A stretch of 64,000 nt of DNA from a bacterium (GCA_024226315.1 JAAELT010000071.1:1-64000); one strand, 5' to 3'. Shown: positions 35,840 to 46,953, counted from the stretch's first letter. A program made the numbers and translations. Notes: generated by a model from the sequence alone, not told the origin.

Positions 35840-37313
35840 CGCCGGGAGCGCGGCGGCGGCGATGGGCGGCCAGGTGGTGAGTGGCGATCCGGCGGTGATG
35901 TGGAACGGCGCCGCGATCGACTCGCGGAAGATCGAGGGGCGCGAGATCTTCTTCGCGCTGCCGGGCGAGCGGGCCGACGGTCACGACTTCGTGCCCGGGG
36001 CGCTGGCGCGTGGCGCCGGCGCGGTGGTGGTCCACCGCGATTTAGGCCCCGCCGCCCGGCTCGGCGAGGCGGCCTGCATCCGGGTCGAGGACACCTACGA
36101 GGCGCTGCACGCCCTGACCCGCGAGGTGCGCACCCAGGTGCCCGAGAGCCTCGTGGCGATCACCGGCTCGGCCGGCAAGACGACCACCAAGGAGCTGCTG
36201 GCGGCGATGCTCGGCCGCCGGTTCCGGACCGAACGCAGCCCGGGGAACCTCAACAACCTCTACGGCTTCCCGCTGTCGCTGCTGAACATCCGCGACGACT
36301 GCGCGTGGATGGTCGCCGAGATGGGCATGTCGACCCCCGGGGAGCTGCGCCAGGTCTCGCTCCTGGGCCGGCCCGACGCGGCGGTCTTCACCAATGTCCG
36401 GCCCGCCCACCTGGAGAACTTCGACAATCTTCGCGCCATCGCCGACGCCAAGGCCGAGCTGCTGGCCGGGCTGGGACAGGGCGGCCTGATCGTCGCCAAC
36501 GCCGACGACCCGGAAGTGCTGCACATCGTCGAGCAGCATCGAGCCCGCTGCGAGGGAAGCGGCACGCGCTACGTGCTGTACGGCATGGAGAGGGAAGACC
36601 AGGCGCCGGCGGACTCGCGGCCACAGGTCACCGCCAGCTCGCCGGAGAGCCTCGAAGGCCGGCCGGGGCACCGCTTCGTGCTCAGCGCGGGCGGTGATTC
36701 GGCCGAGGTGGTGTTTCAGGTCCACGGCCTCTACAACGTCGAGAACTGCCTGGCTGCGGCTGCCTGCGCGCACACCCTGGGCGTGCCGCTGGCCGAGATC
36801 GCCGCCTCGGTGGCCGACTTCCGCGCCGGCGCCATGCGCGGCGAGGTGCATCGTCTGGGCGGGCTCACCCTGGTCGATGATTCCTACAACTCAAACCCCG
36901 ATGCCGCTGTCCGGGCGCTCGAGAGCGCTCGCCGGCTGGAGGCGCGGCGATACGTGGCGGTGCTGGGCGACATGCTCGAGCTGGGGCCCGGGGCGCCGGC
37001 CTTTCATCGCGCGGTGGGTGATCGCGCCGCCGCGCTCGGATTCGCCGTGGTCGTGGGCGTCGGCGAGCTGGCGCGCGAGATCGTCGCGGCGGCGGCTCGC
37101 GGCGGCGCCGAGACGCTGTGGTTCGAAGACGCCGAGCAGGCGGCGGACTGGGCGTCGCGGGTGGTTTCAGGCGCTGATCTCGGCGCCGGCGACCTGGTTC
37201 TGGTCAAGGGCTCGCGCGGCGTGGGCCTCGAGGTCGTGGCCAGGATGATGATCACCGAGCCGTCCGCGGCTCCAGACAACACCGTGGGTGATGTGGATGA
37301 GCGGCAGAACTGA
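35826..37313 (+). CDS. murF: UDP-MurNAc-pentapeptide synthetase MurF
   Basis: The 495-residue ligase adds D-Ala-D-Ala to the UDP-MurNAc tripeptide. Motifs are [20 protein letters not shown] at the N-terminus, [18 protein letters not shown] for ATP, and [25 protein letters not shown] is in the C-terminal half, then [16 protein letters not shown] lies six bases before the ATG, inside the murE 3' end, so translation is coupled. A ddl gene is not present in the window, so the dipeptide must come from elsewhere. Confidence 0.96.
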   Translation: MVERSAGSAAAAMGGQVVSGDPAVMWNGAAIDSRKIEGREIFFALPGERADGHDFVPGALARGAGAVVVHRDLGPAARLGEAACIRVEDTYEALHALTREVRTQVPESLVAITGSAGKTTTKELLAAMLGRRFRTERSPGNLNNLYGFPLSLLNIRDDCAWMVAEMGMSTPGELRQVSLLGRPDAAVFTNVRPAHLENFDNLRAIADAKAELLAGLGQGGLIVANADDPEVLHIVEQHRARCEGSGTRYVLYGMEREDQAPADSRPQVTASSPESLEGRPGHRFVLSAGGDSAEVVFQVHGLYNVENCLAAAACAHTLGVPLAEIAASVADFRAGAMRGEVHRLGGLTLVDDSYNSNPDAAVRALESARRLEARRYVAVLGDMLELGPGAPAFHRAVGDRAAALGFAVVVGVGELAREIVAAAARGGAETLWFEDAEQAADWASRVVSGADLGAGDLVLVKGSRGVGLEVVARMMITEPSAAPDNTVGDVDERQN

Positions 37314-38398
37314 TGCTCTACCACTTGCTCTACCCTCTGCACGAGCTCTCGGGCGCGTTCAATGTCTTTCGGTACATCACGTTCCGGACAGCAGCGGCGG
37401 TGGTCACCGCACTGGCCCTGTCGTTGCTCCTCGGGCCGTGGGTGATCCGCACCCTGCGGCGACTGTCGGTCGGCCAGAACATCCGCGAGGTCGGGCCGCA
37501 GTCGCACCAGGTGAAGGCCGGGACGCCGACCATGGGCGGTCTGCTGATCCTGCTCTCGTTCCTCACCTCGACCCTGTTGTGGGCCAACCTGAAAAACCCC
37601 TTCGTCTGGCTCGCCGTCGGCGTGACGGTCGCCTTCGGGCTGATCGGCTTCGCCGACGACTACATCAAGGTCAAGCGGGGTCGCAACCTGGGGCTGACCT
37701 CACGGGCGAAGTTCCAGCTGCAGCTGCTGGTCGCCGCGGCCGCTGCCCTGGTGCTGCTCTGGCTGCCGGACCGCTACGGCTTCGAGTCCACCCTGACCTT
37801 CCCGTTTTTCAAGCAGTTCGCCCCCGACCTGGGGTGGTTCTACGTGCCCGTGGTCATGCTGGTGCTGGTCTCGGCCTCGAACGCGGTCAACATCACCGAC
37901 GGCCTCGACGGCCTGGCGATCGGCTCGACCCTGATCGCCGCCGCCACCTACGCCATTTTCACCTACGTGGCGGGGCACGCGCTGGTGGCCGCCTACCTGC
38001 AGATCCCGGCGATCGCCGGGGTCGGGGAGGTGACGATTTTCTGCGGCGCTCTGGTGGGCGCCAGCCTGGGCTTCCTGTGGTTCAACAGCCACCCGGCCGA
38101 AGTGTTCATGGGCGACGTCGGCTCGCTGGCTCTCGGTGGCGCGATCGGCATCGTGGCGGTGCTGTGCAAGCAGGAGCTGGTGTTGCTGCTGGTCGGCGGC
38201 CTGTTCGTGCTCGAGGTCGGCTCGGTGATCATCCAGGTGGCGTCGTTCAAGCTCACCGGCAAGCGGGTCTTCCGCATGGCGCCGCTGCATCATCATTTCG
38301 AGCTCAAGGGCTGGTCGGAGCCCAAGATCATCGTCCGTTTCTGGATCCTGGCGGTGCTCTTCGCGCTGCTCAGCCTCTCCACCTTGAAGCTGCGGTAG
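37313..38398 (+). CDS. mraY: Phospho-MurNAc-pentapeptide transferase MraY
   Basis: The 361-residue membrane protein transfers phospho-MurNAc-pentapeptide to undecaprenyl phosphate, making lipid I. It has about ten membrane segments and the family motifs [51 protein letters not shown] and [12 protein letters not shown]. The ATG overlaps the murF stop by one base. Length and motif order are typical. Confidence 0.97.
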   Translation: MLYHLLYPLHELSGAFNVFRYITFRTAAAVVTALALSLLLGPWVIRTLRRLSVGQNIREVGPQSHQVKAGTPTMGGLLILLSFLTSTLLWANLKNPFVWLAVGVTVAFGLIGFADDYIKVKRGRNLGLTSRAKFQLQLLVAAAAALVLLWLPDRYGFESTLTFPFFKQFAPDLGWFYVPVVMLVLVSASNAVNITDGLDGLAIGSTLIAAATYAIFTYVAGHALVAAYLQIPAIAGVGEVTIFCGALVGASLGFLWFNSHPAEVFMGDVGSLALGGAIGIVAVLCKQELVLLLVGGLFVLEVGSVIIQVASFKLTGKRVFRMAPLHHHFELKGWSEPKIIVRFWILAVLFALLSLSTLKLR

Positions 38399-38405
38399 GG
38401 AAGTG

Positions 38406-39794
38406 ATGCAGGTACCCTGGAGCAACGAGGAGTGGCGGCGAGTGGCGGTCTTCGGACTCGGCATCTCGGGCCGCGCGGCGGCCTGTTTGCTGCGTGGCCG
38501 CGGCGTCGGCGTGGTGGCCTACGACGACCGGCCGCTCGAGCAGCTCGACACCACTGATCTCGACCGCGATCCGGGCGTCGAGCTGCGTCCGGGCGGCGTC
38601 GGGGCAGGCGAGCTGCGCGGGCTCGACGGCGTCGTCACCAGCCCGGGGCTGCCGATCACCCATCCGCTGATCGAGGCGGCGCACCGGCTTCAGCTGCCGG
38701 TCATCGCCGAGGTCGAGCTGGCCTTCTTTCTGCTCGAGGGCGAGGTGATCGGCATCACCGGCTCCAACGGCAAGAGCACCACCACGGCGCTGGCCGGAGC
38801 GATGCTCGAAGCCGCCGGCCGCAAGGTGGAAGTGTGCGGCAACATCGGGGCGGCCCTGTCGTCGCGGGCCGAGGGCGCGTCGGGCCGGGTCTTCGTGGTC
38901 GAGCTGTCGAGCTTCCAGCTCGAGACGGTCGACCGCTTTCATCCCCGCAGTGCGGCGCTGCTCAACATCTCGGCCGATCATCTCGATCGCCATCTGGACA
39001 TCGAGACCTACCGGCGGATCAAGGCGGCGATCTTCGAGCGCCAGCACGCCGGCGATCTGGCGGTGCTCAACGCCGACGATCCGCTGGTCGCGACGCTCGA
39101 GGTGCCGTCGCGCCGGCGCTTCTTCTCCTCGCGGGGCGAGGTTGCCGACGGCTGCTACCCGCAGGGCGACGCGGTCATGGAGGCGCTGCCGGGCGCGGAG
39201 CCGACCGAGCTCTTCCAGCGCGCCGATCTGCCGCTGCCCGGTCCGCACAACCTGGAGAACGCCATGGCGGCGGCGCTGCTCGCTCGGGCGCACGGCGCCG
39301 AGCCGGACGACATCTCGGCCGGCATGCGGGCCTTTCGTGGTCTGCCGCACCGGCTCGAGCTGGTCGCCGATCGCGGCGGCGTGGCCTGGTACGACGACTC
39401 CAAGGGCACCAACGTGGCGGCGACTCTGCGCTCGCTCGAGGGCTTCGCCGACGGCGCCGTCCACGTCATCCTCGGCGGTCGCCACAAGGGCGGCGACCTG
39501 TCCGAGCTGCGTCCGGTGCTCGAGAGCAAGGCACGGCGGGCCTATCTGATCGGCGAGGCGGCCGAGGAGCTCGCCCGCGTGCTGGCACCGGACGTGCCGA
39601 TCGAGGCGGTCGGCACCCTGGAGCGCGCGGTGGCGCGGGCCGCCGCCGACGCTCGGCCCGGTGAGGTCGTCCTGCTGTCGCCGGCGTGCGCGAGCTTCGA
39701 CCAATTCGACAACTTCGCTGAGCGTGGCCGCGCGTTTCAGCGCCTGGTGAGCGAGCTCGAAGGAGGCCGTCTTGGCGCGCAAGCTGGTCTTTGA
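38406..39794 (+). CDS. murD: UDP-MurNAc-L-alanine:D-glutamate ligase MurD
   Basis: The 462-residue ligase adds D-glutamate to UDP-MurNAc-L-Ala. It shows the N-terminal Rossmann loop FGLGISGRAAACLL, the ATP loop ITGSNGKSTTTALAGAML, GNIGAAL, ELSSFQLE, NISADHLDRH and the C-terminal LSPACASFDQFDNFAERG. I chose the ATG at 38406, preceded by TAGGGAAGTG, over the GTG directly before it. The 3' end overlaps ftsW by 23 bp. Confidence 0.95.
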   Translation: MQVPWSNEEWRRVAVFGLGISGRAAACLLRGRGVGVVAYDDRPLEQLDTTDLDRDPGVELRPGGVGAGELRGLDGVVTSPGLPITHPLIEAAHRLQLPVIAEVELAFFLLEGEVIGITGSNGKSTTTALAGAMLEAAGRKVEVCGNIGAALSSRAEGASGRVFVVELSSFQLETVDRFHPRSAALLNISADHLDRHLDIETYRRIKAAIFERQHAGDLAVLNADDPLVATLEVPSRRRFFSSRGEVADGCYPQGDAVMEALPGAEPTELFQRADLPLPGPHNLENAMAAALLARAHGAEPDDISAGMRAFRGLPHRLELVADRGGVAWYDDSKGTNVAATLRSLEGFADGAVHVILGGRHKGGDLSELRPVLESKARRAYLIGEAAEELARVLAPDVPIEAVGTLERAVARAAADARPGEVVLLSPACASFDQFDNFAERGRAFQRLVSELEGGRLGAQAGL

Positions 39795-40857
39795 TCGCGG
39801 CCTGTTCGCGACCGTGCTGATGCTCACCGGCCTGGGCCTGGTCATGGTGTACTCGGCTAGCGCCGCGCTCGCCCGAGACAGCGGTATGTCGTTCAATCCG
39901 CTCTTCGTCAAGCAGAGCATCGCCGGGTTGCTCGGCCTGGCCGCCATGCTGACGTTGATGCACGTCGACTACCGGATCCTGCGCCGTCCGGCGGTGATCT
40001 ACACCGCGCTGGGCGGGGCCTTGCTCCTGCTCGTCGCCGTGCTCTTCACGCCCGAGATCAACAACGCCCGGCGCTGGTTCTTCATCGCCGGAGTGTCGGT
40101 GCAGCCGTCGGAGCTGGCCAAGCTCGTGCTGATCCCCTTCCTGGCGTATCAGATCGATCGCAAGTCCGATCGCATCAACAGCTTCTCGTTCCTGATTCCC
40201 TGCGCCGGCGCCACCGGGCTGATGGTCGCCCTGGTGGTTCTGGGGCGCGACCTCGGGACGATGATCCTGCTCTCTATCCCGCCGCTGGTGATGGTCTTCC
40301 TCGCCGGTCTCAGGGCCCGGTATCTGCTCGCCGGGGGCGCGGTCATGGTGCCGCTGGTGGCCCTCGCCGTGATCACCGAGCCGTACCGGTGGAAGCGCCT
40401 GACGGCCTTTCTGGCGCCCGAGAACGATCCGCTCGGCACCGGCTTCCAGCCGCTGCAGTCGCTGATCGCGGTGGGCTCCGGCGGGCTCTTCGGGCTGGGT
40501 CCGGGCAACAGCATGCAGAAGCTCTTCTTCCTGCCCTCGCCCCACGCCGACTTCATCTTCTCGATCGTCGCCGAGGAGCTGGGTTTCCTGGGGGCCGTTT
40601 TCCTGGTGGCGCTGTTCGCGGCCTTCTTGTGGCGCGGCGTGCTCGCCGGCATGGGAGCGCCGGACCTCTTCGGGCGCTACCTGGCCTGGGGCCTCACCTG
40701 CATGGTGGTTGCCCAGGCGCTGATCCACATGAGCGTGGCGCTGTCCCTGATGCCGACCACCGGCGTGCCGCTGCCGCTCATCTCCCACGGCGGCTCGTCT
40801 CTGCTCACCACCCTGGCCGCCTGCGGCCTGATCCTCAACGTCTCCCAGCACCGATGA
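39772..40857 (+). CDS. ftsW: Septal glycosyltransferase FtsW
   Basis: The 361-residue SEDS-family protein has about ten membrane segments and polymerises lipid II at the septum together with FtsI. Landmarks are MVYSASAALA, RRWFFIAGVSVQPSELAKL, VLGRDLGTMILL, GPGNSMQKLFFLPSPHADFI and LMPTTGVPLPLISHGGSS. The start is TTG at 39772, well supported by AGGAGG six bases upstream within the murD 3' end. Four bases overlap murG. Confidence 0.95.
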   Translation: MARKLVFDRGLFATVLMLTGLGLVMVYSASAALARDSGMSFNPLFVKQSIAGLLGLAAMLTLMHVDYRILRRPAVIYTALGGALLLLVAVLFTPEINNARRWFFIAGVSVQPSELAKLVLIPFLAYQIDRKSDRINSFSFLIPCAGATGLMVALVVLGRDLGTMILLSIPPLVMVFLAGLRARYLLAGGAVMVPLVALAVITEPYRWKRLTAFLAPENDPLGTGFQPLQSLIAVGSGGLFGLGPGNSMQKLFFLPSPHADFIFSIVAEELGFLGAVFLVALFAAFLWRGVLAGMGAPDLFGRYLAWGLTCMVVAQALIHMSVALSLMPTTGVPLPLISHGGSSLLTTLAACGLILNVSQHR

Positions 40858-42017
40858 CGCCGATGACTCAGCCACTGAACCCAGACACCGGCACCGAAGC
40901 CCGGGAACCGCACGCGCTGCTCTCGGGCGGCGGCAGCGGTGGTCACGTGTTTCCCGGCCTGGCGATCGCGGAGGAGCTCGGGCGCCGCGGTTGGCGGGTG
41001 AGCTGGGCCGGCTCGGGGCGGGGGATCGAGGCGCGCCTTGTGAGCGAGCGTTCCATCCCCTTCCATGCCCTGCCGGCGCGGCCGCTGGTCGGCCAGGGTC
41101 TCTACGGCAAGGCGCGGGCCGCCGCCACCCTGGCGCGCTCGGCGTGGAGCGCCCGGTCGCTGATCCGGCGGCTGTGTGCCCGGGTGGTGGTCGGCACCGG
41201 CGGCTATGCCTCGGCACCGGCGGTGGTCGGCGCCGCCCTGGCGGCGCGCCCGGTGCTGCTGCTCGAGCCCAACGCCGAGGCCGGCTTCGCCAATCGCTGG
41301 CTGTCGCGGCTGGCGTCGGAGGCGGCGGTGGCCTTCGACGAAACGGCTCAGCAGCTCAAATGCCCGTCGAGCGCCACCGGGATTCCGGTGCGCTCGGAGT
41401 TTTTCACCGTCGCCGAGGATCTGCCGGCGAGCCCGCCCTGGCGCCTGCTGGTCCTGGGTGGCAGCCAGGGCGCCCGGCAGATCAACGAGCTGGTGCCTCG
41501 CGCTCTCGGCCTGCTGGCCGACCGGGATATCACGGTATGCCACCAGACGGGCGAGAAGCACCTGGAGTCGACCACCGAGGCCTACCGGGCCGCCGGCCTG
41601 GCGGAGGTGATCGCGCCCAGCGCGGCATGCCGTTTCGAGACCGAGTGCCGTTTCGAGACCGTCGCGTTTCTCGACGACGTCTCGGCGGCCATGGCGCGCA
41701 GCCACTTGATCGTCTCGCGGGCCGGGGCGATCACCCTGGCCGAGATCTGCGCCGCCGGCCGCCCCAGCCTGCTGGTGCCACTGGCCCTGGCCGGCGACCA
41801 CCAGGCCGCCAACGCCCGCGGTCTGGCCAAGGCCGGCGCCACCGAGATCCTCCCCCGCGAGGCCGGCGAGGCGGACCTGGCGGAGATCCTCGGCCGTCTG
41901 CTCACCGCCGACTCACCACTCGCCGCCATGGCGCGAAACGCTCGCGAGCTGGGTCGTCCCGATGCCGCGGAGGCGATCGCCGACCGCGTGGAGTTTCTCG
42001 GGGAGGAGGCGAGCTGA
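40854..42017 (+). CDS. murG: Lipid II synthase MurG
   Basis: The 387-residue glycosyltransferase adds GlcNAc to lipid I. Motifs are LLSGGGSGGHVFPGLAIAEE (first G loop), VVVGTGGYASAPAVVGAAL, LEPNAEAGFANRWL, VLGGSQGARQINE and ISRAG-like VSRAGAITLAEICAAGRPS. An 18-bp tandem duplication at 41628-41661 encodes CRFETE followed by CRFETV and adds six residues just before FLDDVSAAMARS. The N-terminus has about 17 extra residues before the first beta strand. ATG overlaps the ftsW stop by four bases. Confidence 0.95.
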   Translation: MTPMTQPLNPDTGTEAREPHALLSGGGSGGHVFPGLAIAEELGRRGWRVSWAGSGRGIEARLVSERSIPFHALPARPLVGQGLYGKARAAATLARSAWSARSLIRRLCARVVVGTGGYASAPAVVGAALAARPVLLLEPNAEAGFANRWLSRLASEAAVAFDETAQQLKCPSSATGIPVRSEFFTVAEDLPASPPWRLLVLGGSQGARQINELVPRALGLLADRDITVCHQTGEKHLESTTEAYRAAGLAEVIAPSAACRFETECRFETVAFLDDVSAAMARSHLIVSRAGAITLAEICAAGRPSLLVPLALAGDHQAANARGLAKAGATEILPREAGEADLAEILGRLLTADSPLAAMARNARELGRPDAAEAIADRVEFLGEEAS

Positions 42018-43420
42018 TGTTCAAGATGTTCGCCGGCCTCAGCCACGCGCATTTCGTCGGTATCGGCGGCGCCGGCATGAGCGGCATCGCCGAGGTGCTG
42101 CTGGACTACGACCTCGAGGTCAGCGGCTGCGATCAGGCGCGTAGCGCTACCACGCGGCGGCTCGAGCGCCTCGGGGTACGGATCGACGAGGGGCACGCGC
42201 CGGAGCACCTGGATGGCGTCGACCTGGTGGTGAAATCCTCGGCGATTCCCGAGGACAACCCCGAGATCCGCGCCGCCCGCGAGCGCGGCATCACGGTGGT
42301 GCGGCGGGCCGAGATGCTCGGCGAGCTGATGCGTCTGAAGTACGGCATCGCGGTGGCGGGCACCCACGGCAAGACCACCACCACCTCGCTGATCGGCACC
42401 TTGTTGACCGAGTGCGGGCTCGACCCGACGGTGATCGTCGGTGGCCGCATGCGGGTCTCGGGAACCGGCGCGCGGGTGGGCAAGAGCAACTACCTGGTGG
42501 CCGAGGCGGACGAGTTCGACCGCAGCTTCCTGCGCCTGATGCCGATCCTCGCCATCGTCACCTCGATCGACCTCGACCACCTCGACACCTACGAGGATCT
42601 GGACGCGATCCGTGAGGCTTTCCTCGACTTCGCCGGCCGGGTGCCGTTCTTCGGCCAGATCATCCTGTGCCTCGACGATTCCAACATCCAGGGCATCCTG
42701 CCGCTGCTGGCGGAACACCGAGTGGTGACCTACGGCCTCTCCCCCCAGGCCGATCTCGCGGCCCACGACCTGGAGCCGACGACGGACGGTTGCCGGTTCT
42801 CGGTGACCAGCGCCGGAAAAGGCCTGCTGGGCGAGATCGAAGCGCCGATGCCGGGCCGCCACAACGTGCGCAACGCCCTGGCGGCGGTGGCGGTGGGCCG
42901 CGCACTGGGAATCGAGTTTCCCCGTATCGCCGCGGCGCTGGCGAAGTTCGGTGGCGTCCACCGCCGGTTCGAGAGGATTGGTGAGTGGCACGGCGCGGCG
43001 GTGATCGACGACTACGCCCATCACCCCACGGAGGTGGCGGCGACGCTCGAGGCCGCCCGGCAGGCGTTCCCCAGGGGACGGATCCTGGCCATCTTCCAGC
43101 CTCATCTCTACTCGCGGACGCGCGACCTGTGCGAGGGATTCGCCCACTCGTTGATGGAGGCCGACGAAGCCATCGTCACCGGCATCTACGCCTCCCGCGA
43201 GTCACCGATCCCCGGAGTGAGCGGCGAGGACGTGGTCACCGCGGCGCGCGCCAGCGGCCATCGCCGGGTCGAATACTGCGCCGATTGGAACGACGTGCCG
43301 GCTCTCTTGTCCGGCCGCAACGGCGGCGAGCGCCCGGGCGCCGCCGACGTGATCTTGACGCTGGGCGCCGGCGATATCTATCGCCTGGCGCGCCGGCTGG
43401 AAGAGGAGACAGCGGCATGA
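42017..43420 (+). CDS. murC: UDP-MurNAc:L-alanine ligase MurC
   Basis: The 467-residue ligase adds L-alanine to UDP-MurNAc, the first step of stem peptide synthesis. It has HFVGIGGAGMSGIAEVLL, VAGTHGKTTTTSLIGTLL, SNYLVAEADEFDRSFL, IDDYAHHPTEV and FQPHLYSRT. ATG overlaps the murG stop by one base and the stop overlaps ftsQ by four. In many genomes murB follows, but here ftsQ comes directly. Confidence 0.96.
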   Translation: MFKMFAGLSHAHFVGIGGAGMSGIAEVLLDYDLEVSGCDQARSATTRRLERLGVRIDEGHAPEHLDGVDLVVKSSAIPEDNPEIRAARERGITVVRRAEMLGELMRLKYGIAVAGTHGKTTTTSLIGTLLTECGLDPTVIVGGRMRVSGTGARVGKSNYLVAEADEFDRSFLRLMPILAIVTSIDLDHLDTYEDLDAIREAFLDFAGRVPFFGQIILCLDDSNIQGILPLLAEHRVVTYGLSPQADLAAHDLEPTTDGCRFSVTSAGKGLLGEIEAPMPGRHNVRNALAAVAVGRALGIEFPRIAAALAKFGGVHRRFERIGEWHGAAVIDDYAHHPTEVAATLEAARQAFPRGRILAIFQPHLYSRTRDLCEGFAHSLMEADEAIVTGIYASRESPIPGVSGEDVVTAARASGHRRVEYCADWNDVPALLSGRNGGERPGAADVILTLGAGDIYRLARRLEEETAA

Positions 43421-44292
43421 GCGACGTCTCCACCACGCCGCTGCTGCGCGGCAGCGCGACGCGGCGCGACACGGACAACGTGCTGCCGTACAGGCGTCGC
43501 GGCGGCAAGGTACGGCGCTCGCGCCGGAGCCCTCTGGTCAAGTGGCTGAAGCCCCTTCTCGCCGCCTCCGCCATCGTCGGCATCCCCACGGCTCTGGTCG
43601 CCTGGCCGATGATGTCGAGCCGCTTCGCGCTTCAGGAGATGGTGATCGAGACCGGAGAGCGGGTGAGCGAGCAGTGGGTGCGGCAGGCCCTTGCCCCGCT
43701 CGCGGGCCAGAACCTGCCGCGCATCTCCCTGGAGCGGGCCGAGGCCCGGCTGCGCCGTCACCCGTGGGTCGAGAGCTCCGATCTGCGCAAGGAGCTGCCG
43801 GCGAGTCTGAACGTCCGGGTGCGGGAGAAGCGGGCGGTGGCGCTGCTGCGCGATGGCAAGCAGCTCTATTACCTGGACGCGGACGGGGAACCGATCACGC
43901 TTTTCGATCCGTCGGCGCCGGGCGCCGACCTGCTGCTCATCAGCCGTTCGCGGCCGGGCGCCGACCTGCGCCCCGCGGTCCGTCTGGCCGAGGAGATCGA
44001 GCGGGAGGACCCGTTCTGGCGCCCGGGCCTCTCAGAGATCGAGATCCTCGGCGAGCAGGACTTTCGTCTCCACACCACAAAGCTACCGTTTCCGCTGCTG
44101 GTTCGCTCCGGCACATTGGCGGAAAAATCCAGCCGCCTGGAGGAGCTGTTGCCACGGATCTCGGGACGCTACGGCGCCCTGGCGACAGTCGACCTCCGCT
44201 TCGCGCGGCGCATCATCGTACAACCCTCCGTCTCGGCGTCCGGCAAGTCGGCCGCGGCGGATACAGGAAAGGCGACGGCAGATCATGCCTAA
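43417..44292 (+). CDS. ftsQ: Cell division protein FtsQ
   Basis: The 291-residue protein has a basic cytoplasmic N-terminus (RRRGGKVRRSRRSP), one membrane helix (LLAASAIVGIPTALVAWPM) and a POTRA domain with MVIETGERVSEQWVRQAL and LRRHPWVESSDLRKELPASL. Then comes the FtsQ beta domain (REKRAVALLRDGKQLYYLDA). It links FtsB/FtsL to other divisome proteins. It overlaps murC by four bases and ftsA by eight. The Ala/Lys-rich C-terminal tail is variable. Confidence 0.9.
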   Translation: MSDVSTTPLLRGSATRRDTDNVLPYRRRGGKVRRSRRSPLVKWLKPLLAASAIVGIPTALVAWPMMSSRFALQEMVIETGERVSEQWVRQALAPLAGQNLPRISLERAEARLRRHPWVESSDLRKELPASLNVRVREKRAVALLRDGKQLYYLDADGEPITLFDPSAPGADLLLISRSRPGADLRPAVRLAEEIEREDPFWRPGLSEIEILGEQDFRLHTTKLPFPLLVRSGTLAEKSSRLEELLPRISGRYGALATVDLRFARRIIVQPSVSASGKSAAADTGKATADHA

Positions 44293-45523
44293 CGTAGACG
44301 GATATCTAGTAGGGATCGATATCGGTTCCTCCAAGGTGGGTGTGCTGATTGGCCACCGAGACGGCTCGGGCGGGATGGAGGTGGTCGGCAAGGGGCTGGC
44401 CCCCAACCGCGGCACCCGGCGCGGCAACATCGTCAACGTCGAGCAGACGGTCGACGCTCTGAAGCAGGCGAGTGAGGAAGCCGAGGTGATGGCCGGCATC
44501 GAGATCTCGCGGGCCTACGTCGGCGTGGCGGGATCCGACATCCGCAGCGTCAACTCCCGCGGCATGGTGTCGGTGGCCCGGCGAGACCGGGAGATCACCC
44601 GCCAGGACATCCAGCGGGTGCTGGAAGCGGCGCAGTCGGCCGCGCTGCCCACCGATCGCGAGATCCTCCACACCATCCCGCAGGAGTTCTTCGTCGACGA
44701 GCAGGGCGGCATCGTCGACCCGCTGGGAATGCTGGGCAGCCGGCTGGAGGTCTCGGTGCACCTGACGACCGGCAACTTCACCCGCACGAAGACTCTTCAG
44801 ACCTGCGTCAACCGGGCAGGAATCGAGGTCATCGAAGCGGTCTTCGAGCCGCTGGCGACCGCGGAGGGAGTGCTGTTGGAAGACGAGCGCGAGCTCGGGG
44901 TGCTGCTGGTCGACGTCGGCAGCGGCGGCACGGAGTACGCGCTCTTTGCCGAGGGCGAGCCGCAGCACAGCTCGGTGGTGCCGATCGGCGCCAGCCACTT
45001 CACCAACGACCTCGCCATGGTGCTGCGCACGCCGTTCGCGGAGGCCGAGCGCATCAAGACCCGGTACGGCTGCTGCCTGGGGAGCATGATCGACGACGAA
45101 GAGGGTGTCACCGTGCCGGCGGTCGCCGGCGGAGCCCAGCGGGTGGTGCCGAAGCGCGAGCTGTGCGAGATCCTCGAGCCGCGGGCCGAGGAGCTGCTCA
45201 ACCTGATTCACGACGACTTGAGCAAGAACGGCTGGGACGAGACTCTGCGTGGCGGCGTCGTCCTGACCGGCGGCGGCGTCCAACTCGACGGTCTGCTGGA
45301 GCTGACCGAGCAGATCTTCTCATCGACGGTGCGTTACGGACTGCCCCAGGGGCTGGGCGGTCTGGTCGACGTCATCAACAGCCCGACATGGTGCACCGCT
45401 TCGGGGCTGTTGCTCTACGGTCTGGCCAGCGAGCAGGACCAGAGCAAGAACCGGAAGCGACGCACCTTCACTGTACGCAAATTTATCGGAACCCTGCGGG
45501 GCGTATTCTCCGACTTACTGTAA
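44285..45523 (+). CDS. ftsA: Cell division protein FtsA
   Basis: The 412-residue actin-like ATPase tethers FtsZ to the membrane. It begins [17 protein letters not shown], has the 1C domain ([20 protein letters not shown]), [28 protein letters not shown], and a C-terminal amphipathic helix ([13 protein letters not shown]) for membrane binding. A Cys-Cys pair in RYGCCLGSM is at the usual GxA loop position. The start overlaps the end of ftsQ. Confidence 0.95.
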   Translation: MPNVDGYLVGIDIGSSKVGVLIGHRDGSGGMEVVGKGLAPNRGTRRGNIVNVEQTVDALKQASEEAEVMAGIEISRAYVGVAGSDIRSVNSRGMVSVARRDREITRQDIQRVLEAAQSAALPTDREILHTIPQEFFVDEQGGIVDPLGMLGSRLEVSVHLTTGNFTRTKTLQTCVNRAGIEVIEAVFEPLATAEGVLLEDERELGVLLVDVGSGGTEYALFAEGEPQHSSVVPIGASHFTNDLAMVLRTPFAEAERIKTRYGCCLGSMIDDEEGVTVPAVAGGAQRVVPKRELCEILEPRAEELLNLIHDDLSKNGWDETLRGGVVLTGGGVQLDGLLELTEQIFSSTVRYGLPQGLGGLVDVINSPTWCTASGLLLYGLASEQDQSKNRKRRTFTVRKFIGTLRGVFSDLL

Positions 45524-45551
45524 GTCACGGACCGAAGGAAGGGGACGAACG

Positions 45552-46937
45552 ATGATCCTGTTCGACGAATCCACCAAAGAGAGCGGCAGCTTGCCGATCA
45601 CCCTCGAAAACGCCGACCAGGCGCCGGCCACGATCAAGGTGATCGGCATCGGCGGCAGCGGTGGCAACGCGGTCAACCGCATGATCTCGGCGCAGCTGCG
45701 TGGCATCGAGTTCGTCAGCGCCAACACCGACGTCCAGGCCTTGCGGCGCTCGCAGGCACCCACCAAGCTGCAGCTCGGCGAAAGCCTGACCCGTGGCCTG
45801 GGAGCGGGCGGTGACCCGGAGGTCGGCCGCGAGTCGGCGCTCGAGGACACCGAGCGAATCCTCGAGATCCTGGACGGCGCCGACATGGTGTTCCTCACCG
45901 CCGGGCTCGGCGGCGGCACCGGTGGCGGCGCGGCGCCGATCTTCGCTTCGCTCGCGGCCGAGATCGGCGCGCTGACCGTGGCGGTCGTGACCAAGCCCTT
46001 CGGCTTCGAAGGCCGGCGCCGGGGGATTCTGGCCGATCGCGGGGTCGAGGAGCTGCGCAACTCGGTAGACACGCTGATCACCATCCCGAACGAGCGTCTG
46101 TTGAGCTTCGTTGATCGTGGCACGCCGTTGACCGAGGCGTTTCTGATCGCTGATGACGTGCTGCGCCAGGCGGTGCAGGGCATCAGCGATCTGATCACCG
46201 TTCCGGGCGAGATCAACGTCGACTTCGCGGACGTCAAGACCATCATGACCGGCATGGGCATGGCCCTCATGGGCACCGGCATCGCCAAGGGCGACAACCG
46301 AGCGGTCGAGGCCGCGCAGCGGGCGATCTCCTCGCCGCTGCTCGAAGAGACCTCGATCGAAGGCGCCCAGGGTGTGCTGCTGAACATCTCCGGCGGTCAC
46401 GACCTGACGCTCCACGAGGTGGCGGAGTCGGCGCGCATCATCTCCGAGGCTGTCGACCCCGAGGCCAACATCATCTCGGGCATGGTGATTGACGAGGATC
46501 TGACCGACGAGATGAAGGTCACGGTGATCGCCACCGGCTTCGATCGGGCGGCGGAGCGCAGAGAGACGCCGGCGGAAGTCCGTTCGGCGGTAGAGGCCTG
46601 GCGCCCCACTCCTCCGGCGCCGGCGCGTCCGGCCGTGGCTCAGGTGCCACGTCAACCGGCTGCACCAGCCGTTGCTCCGGCTGCCGCTCCGGCGGCTCGC
46701 CCAAGGATGGCCAACGCGGCAGTGGCCGCCACGCCGGTTCAGGAGCGCGTCGAACCGGTGCGGGAGGCCGCTCCCGTCGAGCCCGAAGCGCCGGAGCAGA
46801 CCGACGAGCAGGAGATCCCCTTCTACCGCAAGGTCCTGGCTCAGCGGCATGCCGACGACCCCGGCGGCTACGGCCCCAACTGGTCGAATGTCGACGACTA
46901 CGACATCCCGACCGTGCTGCGCAAACAGATGGACTAG
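45552..46937 (+). CDS. ftsZ: Cell division protein FtsZ
   Basis: The 461-residue tubulin homologue forms the cytokinetic ring. The nucleotide loop GGGTGGG is at residues 120-126, with [14 protein letters not shown] before and [11 protein letters not shown] after. The globular part ends near residue 340. A long Ala/Pro-rich linker follows, and then the C-terminal peptide [14 protein letters not shown], which should bind FtsA. GGAAGGGGA precedes the ATG. It closes the dcw cluster, 28 bp after ftsA. Confidence 0.97.
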   Translation: MILFDESTKESGSLPITLENADQAPATIKVIGIGGSGGNAVNRMISAQLRGIEFVSANTDVQALRRSQAPTKLQLGESLTRGLGAGGDPEVGRESALEDTERILEILDGADMVFLTAGLGGGTGGGAAPIFASLAAEIGALTVAVVTKPFGFEGRRRGILADRGVEELRNSVDTLITIPNERLLSFVDRGTPLTEAFLIADDVLRQAVQGISDLITVPGEINVDFADVKTIMTGMGMALMGTGIAKGDNRAVEAAQRAISSPLLEETSIEGAQGVLLNISGGHDLTLHEVAESARIISEAVDPEANIISGMVIDEDLTDEMKVTVIATGFDRAAERRETPAEVRSAVEAWRPTPPAPARPAVAQVPRQPAAPAVAPAAAPAARPRMANAAVAATPVQERVEPVREAAPVEPEAPEQTDEQEIPFYRKVLAQRHADDPGGYGPNWSNVDDYDIPTVLRKQMD

Positions 46938-46953
46938 CGATCCATGTGAGGAA

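Noticed and set aside
41582..43147. Minus-strand frame of 521 codons opposite murG and murC
   Set aside because: Antisense shadow with His/Gln/Arg-rich composition; it spans the junction of two well-defined genes.
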